Made by a program: the position numbers and the translations under genes. Shown piece by piece: positions 60,910 to 64,000 of a stretch of DNA of 64,000 bases. Numbering within the stretch: the first letter of the stretch is position 1; the number at the start of each line of letters is the position of its first letter. The notes under the pieces are model-generated. The model was not told the origin of the DNA, ran no database searches, and saw only the letters and a list, made by a program, of their open reading frames with translations. The DNA is from Thiofilum sp039797965 (lineage in GTDB: Bacteria > Pseudomonadota > Gammaproteobacteria > Thiotrichales > Thiotrichaceae), in the NCBI GenBank assembly GCA_039797965.1, contig JBDKGX010000001.1:1-64000 (forward strand), read 5' to 3'.

Positions 60910-61461
60910 ATGAGTTTAAATATCAACGGCTTTTCAAGCAGTAATGCTTATCCTATTACGAATAATTTTACGACTTCGTATAGTAGTCCCTTCTTAGGAT
61001 TTAATACTACAGGCTATTGGCCTGTGGGTAATTACAACTCTGCTTTGTCTAGTATTGCGGGCAATACGCTAAGCAGTATTTCAGGTTATCCATCGTTTAC
61101 CTACACGGCTCCAACGTTCTCTTATACCCCTGTTGAATTGCCTGATGCGAGTTTGCTAATGGAGCAATCCTCGAATCAGTCGAGTCAGGAAGGTAATGGT
61201 TTGTTTGGTTCATTGTTAGGTGGGCTTGCACAAGGTGTACACTCTTTAGCTGAATATACGGTTGGAGCTTTGGGTCTACAATCGATCTTTGGTCCGCTGG
61301 TTGATGACCCAATTATTCACCCATTGCTATGGGATCCGTTATCTCGTATTACAGGCTATGATGTAAGTAAGCATCCTAGTGGTGTTGATGACGTGTCAGA
61401 TCCACTTGGGATACGGGGTGGGGATAGCACTGATGGTGGTCTTTTAGGTGGACTATTATAA
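60910..61461 (+). CDS. Hypothetical Gly/Ser/Tyr-rich protein, 183 residues
   Basis: The start is at the ATG giving MSLNINGFSSSNAYPIT, after a strong AAGGAGATAT site. Residues 1-80 are Ser/Asn/Tyr/Pro-rich and low complexity. Residues about 95-150 contain glycine-rich hydrophobic stretches (LFGSLLGGLAQGVHSL, GALGLQSIFGPLVDDP), and the end is Gly/Asp-rich (GGLLGGLL). No signal peptide or family is recognised. It is convergent with a second protein of similar composition; a structural surface role is speculation. Confidence 0.6.
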   Translation: MSLNINGFSSSNAYPITNNFTTSYSSPFLGFNTTGYWPVGNYNSALSSIAGNTLSSISGYPSFTYTAPTFSYTPVELPDASLLMEQSSNQSSQEGNGLFGSLLGGLAQGVHSLAEYTVGALGLQSIFGPLVDDPIIHPLLWDPLSRITGYDVSKHPSGVDDVSDPLGIRGGDSTDGGLLGGLL

Positions 61462-61646
61462 TATAAGCCTGTCAAAAACAGCTTAATTAATATTAGGGCT
61501 TTACAGGAGTCCATTGATAAAGTGGGCTCTTGTTTATTCATTATTTTATAGGTTTGAGTAAAATAAAGTTTTTTATTAAGAAGTACTCTTCTGCATTAAA
61601 GAAATTCAATTTTTTATTTGATAGGTTTAGTAAAATTACTAGACTT

Positions 61647-61679
61647 AAAAAAGCCGCTGTACAATTTGAGCGGCTTTTT
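61647..61679. terminator. Bidirectional intrinsic terminator
   Basis: AAAAAAGCCGCT pairs with AGCGGCTTTTT over a ten-base loop, with A/T tracts on both sides. It lies between the two convergent low-complexity genes and can end both transcripts; it is closest to the minus-strand gene. Confidence 0.85.
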
Positions 61680-61697
61680 ATGAGTAATGAGTGTTAA

Positions 61698-62318
61698 TTA
61701 CATAGTATGACCAGCGTGACTGGTACTAGTCGATGTACTAGTTGAGGGTATCAAACTCGCAGAGTTAGTAGATAATGCTGTAGGAGTACTAATATTAGTG
61801 CCACTAGAAGTTAAGCCAGATAATAAACTGCTGGCACCTCCTAATAAATCATTTAATCCCGAACCCCCATTTATACCCAAGCTATTAGCCAAACTACTAA
61901 TCGTTGATAATAAGTCACTATTTAATGCGCCCCCTGATCCAGTAGTCATAGTACTAGCTGGAGCACCATAATAGTATTGTGGCATTGCAAAGGAATAACC
62001 AGAATAAGGGTAATTCGCAGTATAGGTAGGTAAACCGTACCCAAAACTACCCATACTCATAGGATTATAATAGGGCATGGTATAACCACCGCTATAGGCT
62101 ATATTAGGTTGTCCACCTATCCCACCTAAATAGCCACTGATTAAATTATTGAGACTAGCATTAAGACCATTAAGTAATGAGGCATTATTAGAGGTGCTAG
62201 TATTAAAACTTTGTGTTTGAGTAGTCGGGCGCGTGGTAGTTGTAGGACGAGTAGTGGTGCTAGTTGTATTGCCGCTGCCACCTAAACCACCTAATAAGCT
62301 TCTAAGAATAAAAGTCAT
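61698..62318 (-). CDS. Hypothetical Gly/Ser/Thr/Tyr-rich protein, 206 residues
   Basis: The start is set at the ATG giving MTFILRSLLGGLGGSGN, with GGGAG ten bases before it; the frame runs 13 codons further upstream. It has a Thr/Arg repeat (TTTRPTTTTRPTTQTQ), then Gly/Asn/Ser-rich stretches and a Tyr/Pro/Met-rich middle (YNPMSMGSFGYGLPTY). A second LLGG-rich segment and a Ser/Thr tail ending HAGHTM follow. No domain is recognised. It resembles the convergent neighbour in composition. Confidence 0.6.
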   Translation of the reverse strand: MTFILRSLLGGLGGSGNTTSTTTRPTTTTRPTTQTQSFNTSTSNNASLLNGLNASLNNLISGYLGGIGGQPNIAYSGGYTMPYYNPMSMGSFGYGLPTYTANYPYSGYSFAMPQYYYGAPASTMTTGSGGALNSDLLSTISSLANSLGINGGSGLNDLLGGASSLLSGLTSSGTNISTPTALSTNSASLIPSTSTSTSTSHAGHTM

Positions 62319-62675
62319 TTTGGGATCTCCCTTCCAAAAGTTGACGAATCTGTCCATGGATTAACTAGTTGCTAACACTTTGCTGAGTTTTAGTGGCTAG
62401 TCAGTGTGTTCAATCCTATATAACTCATTTACTACTCGAGAAAACTTGCCCGATAGTTGGTAGTAATTCTGAGATACCTCTACCTCAATCCCATTAAATT
62501 TATCAGGTTAAGCAAATCCATTAATGAGTTTAATTGACTATCTTAAAATTAATATGGCTGGTGATAAACCCCCAATAACTATGGCCAAATATTACTAAAG
62601 TAACTTTTTCCTGAGCTTTTATAATGAAATATTTCTATACTGGTTAGCGGCTTAAATTAGGAAATGGGTGCAATC
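62319..62675. other. Divergent AT-rich intergenic region
   Basis: This 357-base gap lies between the minus-strand low-complexity gene and the caspase-like gene. It presumably carries both promoters. I see no small gene, RNA or convincing operator in it, and no AGTACT. Confidence 0.5.
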
Positions 62676-63881
62676 ATGTGGTGCAGGTGGTTATTAGTAA
62701 CTCTATTTTTGACATTACCCATTCAAGCATGGGCAGGCGAGCGTATTGCTTTAGTGGTGGGGATTAATCGCTATAACGTGCAAAGCAATTTAGTCAATAC
62801 TCATCAAGATGTGCAACACATCGTAGAGGCTTTCGAAGCCAATGGTATTAAAGTTATTAATAAAGATACTTTATATGACCTGACTTTTGTTCAACTCGAA
62901 AACGCTTTTCGTCAATTAGTTGATCAAGCTGTAACAGCTGACGAAGTATATGTTTATTTTGCAGGGCATGGTTTACAGCACAACAATTCTACCTATTTAT
63001 TAGCATCCGATACGCCTCTTTATACAGGTGAAATGCCCCAGAGTGCTTCGCTATTGGATTCATGGTTGAATTTATTACAGAGTGCGAATCCAAATGCACA
63101 ACGGGTATTTTTCATAGATGCTTGTCGAGATAATCCGCTCAACCAAATAAACTATGTAACGCCCTCTTTTATGGGCATAGTTAAACGAGATCAAGGGACG
63201 GTGGTAGTATATTCCACGGCACGAGGTCAAACCGTTAAGGACAATAATCCCTTCGCTAAAGAGTTAGCCAACTATTTTAAGTTATCGCCTTATTCTTCAG
63301 TGTCTGAAATTATTGATGCCACTACTATTGCGGTTAACTATTTAACTAAAAAAACACAACTGATTGATAGACAGGGTGGGTTAGGCAGGAAAATATGCCC
63401 ATTACGTTGTTTAGCTCAAACACCTAAACCGCCCATAACTATACCGGCAGGCTGTATCGATGATGCTTGTTTAGCGACACCATTAACGGTTGATTCTTTT
63501 CCTATTAGCACTAATGAGTTTAAAGCGCTCTTTAACGCCAATCCTCGCCCGATGGATTCCGATAATAATAAGGGCTGCATGGTATATGAAAATAATGCGT
63601 GGAAGATTAAATATGACCTTAACTGGTATACTCCAAACCTCAATTATCCTAATGTTGCACACTGTTTGAGTGCTAATGATATTCAAGCATTGGCAAATTG
63701 GTACACTAGTACTTTAAATAGGGGTTATTACCGTCTGCCTAATGCTCAAGAGCAATATAAAATAGCCGCTTATTTTAAGCGAAAAGTAGCTAAAGAGCAG
63801 TTGGAGCAGTGTGAGAAAATGGATGATAATGTGACCTGCTATGGTGATCCACAATTTGGGGTTTATTTAGTCCGCGAATAA
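62676..63881 (+). CDS. Secreted caspase-like (C14) protease with FGE/sulfatase-modifying-like C-terminus
   Basis: This 401-residue protein starts at the ATG giving MWCRWLLVTLFLTLPIQAWAG, a clear signal peptide; an ATG four codons earlier lies only one base from its ribosome site. The caspase fold spans residues about 21-240. Its dyad is His98 (YFAGHGLQ) and Cys150 (FFIDACRDNP), both intact. The C-terminal about 140 residues look like a short formylglycine-generating-enzyme/C-lectin fold (CLSANDIQALANWY, then GYYRLPNAQEQYKIAAYF), with several cysteines. Bacterial caspase homologues of this type are common in filamentous and multicellular species; substrates are unknown. Confidence 0.85.
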   Translation: MWCRWLLVTLFLTLPIQAWAGERIALVVGINRYNVQSNLVNTHQDVQHIVEAFEANGIKVINKDTLYDLTFVQLENAFRQLVDQAVTADEVYVYFAGHGLQHNNSTYLLASDTPLYTGEMPQSASLLDSWLNLLQSANPNAQRVFFIDACRDNPLNQINYVTPSFMGIVKRDQGTVVVYSTARGQTVKDNNPFAKELANYFKLSPYSSVSEIIDATTIAVNYLTKKTQLIDRQGGLGRKICPLRCLAQTPKPPITIPAGCIDDACLATPLTVDSFPISTNEFKALFNANPRPMDSDNNKGCMVYENNAWKIKYDLNWYTPNLNYPNVAHCLSANDIQALANWYTSTLNRGYYRLPNAQEQYKIAAYFKRKVAKEQLEQCEKMDDNVTCYGDPQFGVYLVRE

Positions 63882-63905
63882 GCTCCCCCTATCAGGAGTT
63901 TCCTC

Positions 63906-64000
63906 ATGTTTAAGCCGTCCGATTCGGACTGCCGCGTATGGCTGCACGGCTATTTAACCCATGATCGTACTAGTACTTTACAGCTTGCTAAACTGATTAA
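63906..64000 (+). CDS. Start of an unidentified gene, cut by window edge
   Basis: An ATG with ribosome site TCAGGAGTTTCC begins an open frame that runs off the right edge (31 codons seen, MFKPSDSDCRVWLHGYLTHD). It lies 24 bases after the caspase gene, so it is probably co-transcribed. The fragment is too short to identify. Confidence 0.5.
   Translation, partial: MFKPSDSDCRVWLHGYLTHDRTSTLQLAKLI

Noticed and set aside
213..63977. AGTACT as a DNA uptake sequence for type IV pilus competence
   Set aside because: Known uptake sequences are 9-12 bases and asymmetric; this is a 6-bp palindrome. Kept only as a possibility within the main finding.

Overview
The window looks like chromosomal DNA of a sulfur-oxidising gammaproteobacterium, most probably a filamentous member of the Thiotrichaceae (Thiothrix/Thiolinea/Thiofilum group). 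This is inferred from a dsrN-dsrR pair (the tail of a reverse dissimilatory sulfite reductase locus), gammaproteobacterial gene pairs (pilSR with a PP0621-type gene, ilvD-yjgA, nadE-glnB) and a base composition that looks to be in the low-to-mid 40s % GC by eye. No rRNA, phage, insertion sequence or CRISPR array was seen. There is one tRNA (Asn).

Layout. 1-3.8 kb: dsrN (cut at the left edge), dsrR and a NarX/NarL-type two-component system, all overlapping or a few bases apart. 3.8-14.6 kb: a short YadA-like adhesin, a small lipoprotein, dapD-dapC, a duplicated SPFH protein, a lipoprotein cytochrome c on a long Ala/Lys/Thr repeat stalk, two unrecognised genes, mnmC and a cysZ-like gene. 14.7-21.7 kb: tRNA-Asn, divergent puuB/puuA-like genes, a DUF6174-like protein with duplicated Ca-loop motifs, hipBA, a ProQ/FinO protein and a small zinc ribbon. 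21.7-33.5 kb: fabI, ubiE, then a type IV pilus block (pilD, pilC, an O-antigen-ligase-like gene, pilB, pilA, pilR, pilS). 33.5-37.2 kb: nadE, glnB/glnK, tmcA.

37.2-52 kb is an acyl-CoA block. A minus-strand operon (icmF, 3-hydroxyacyl-CoA dehydrogenase, enoyl-CoA hydratase) is divergent from a LiuR-type MerR regulator. A plus-strand leucine/isovalerate operon follows (CaiB/racemase-like, liuA, thiolase, acyl-CoA dehydrogenase, liuB, liuD, liuE). Two near-identical palindromes, one between icmF and liuR and one before liuA, probably tie both operons to one regulator. Isovaleryl-CoA would go to acetyl-CoA plus acetoacetate, and isobutyryl/butyryl-CoA to acetyl-CoA.

52-58 kb: a PD-(D/E)XK-nuclease/ParA fusion, an arsenic operon (arsI, arsC, acr3, arsR) with a clear operator, membrane proteins, a class II aldolase and an Lrp regulator. 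58-64 kb: ilvD, yjgA, two convergent Gly/Tyr-rich proteins, a secreted caspase-like protease and the start of one more gene.

The strongest unexplained signal is at sequence level. The palindrome AGTACT (often AAGTACTT) occurs about 180 times by my hand count, roughly one per 360 bp against about 16 expected by chance. It lies in genes on both strands, in all reading frames and in intergenic DNA. It behaves like a highly iterated palindrome of the HIP1 type, and I know of no description of it in this lineage.
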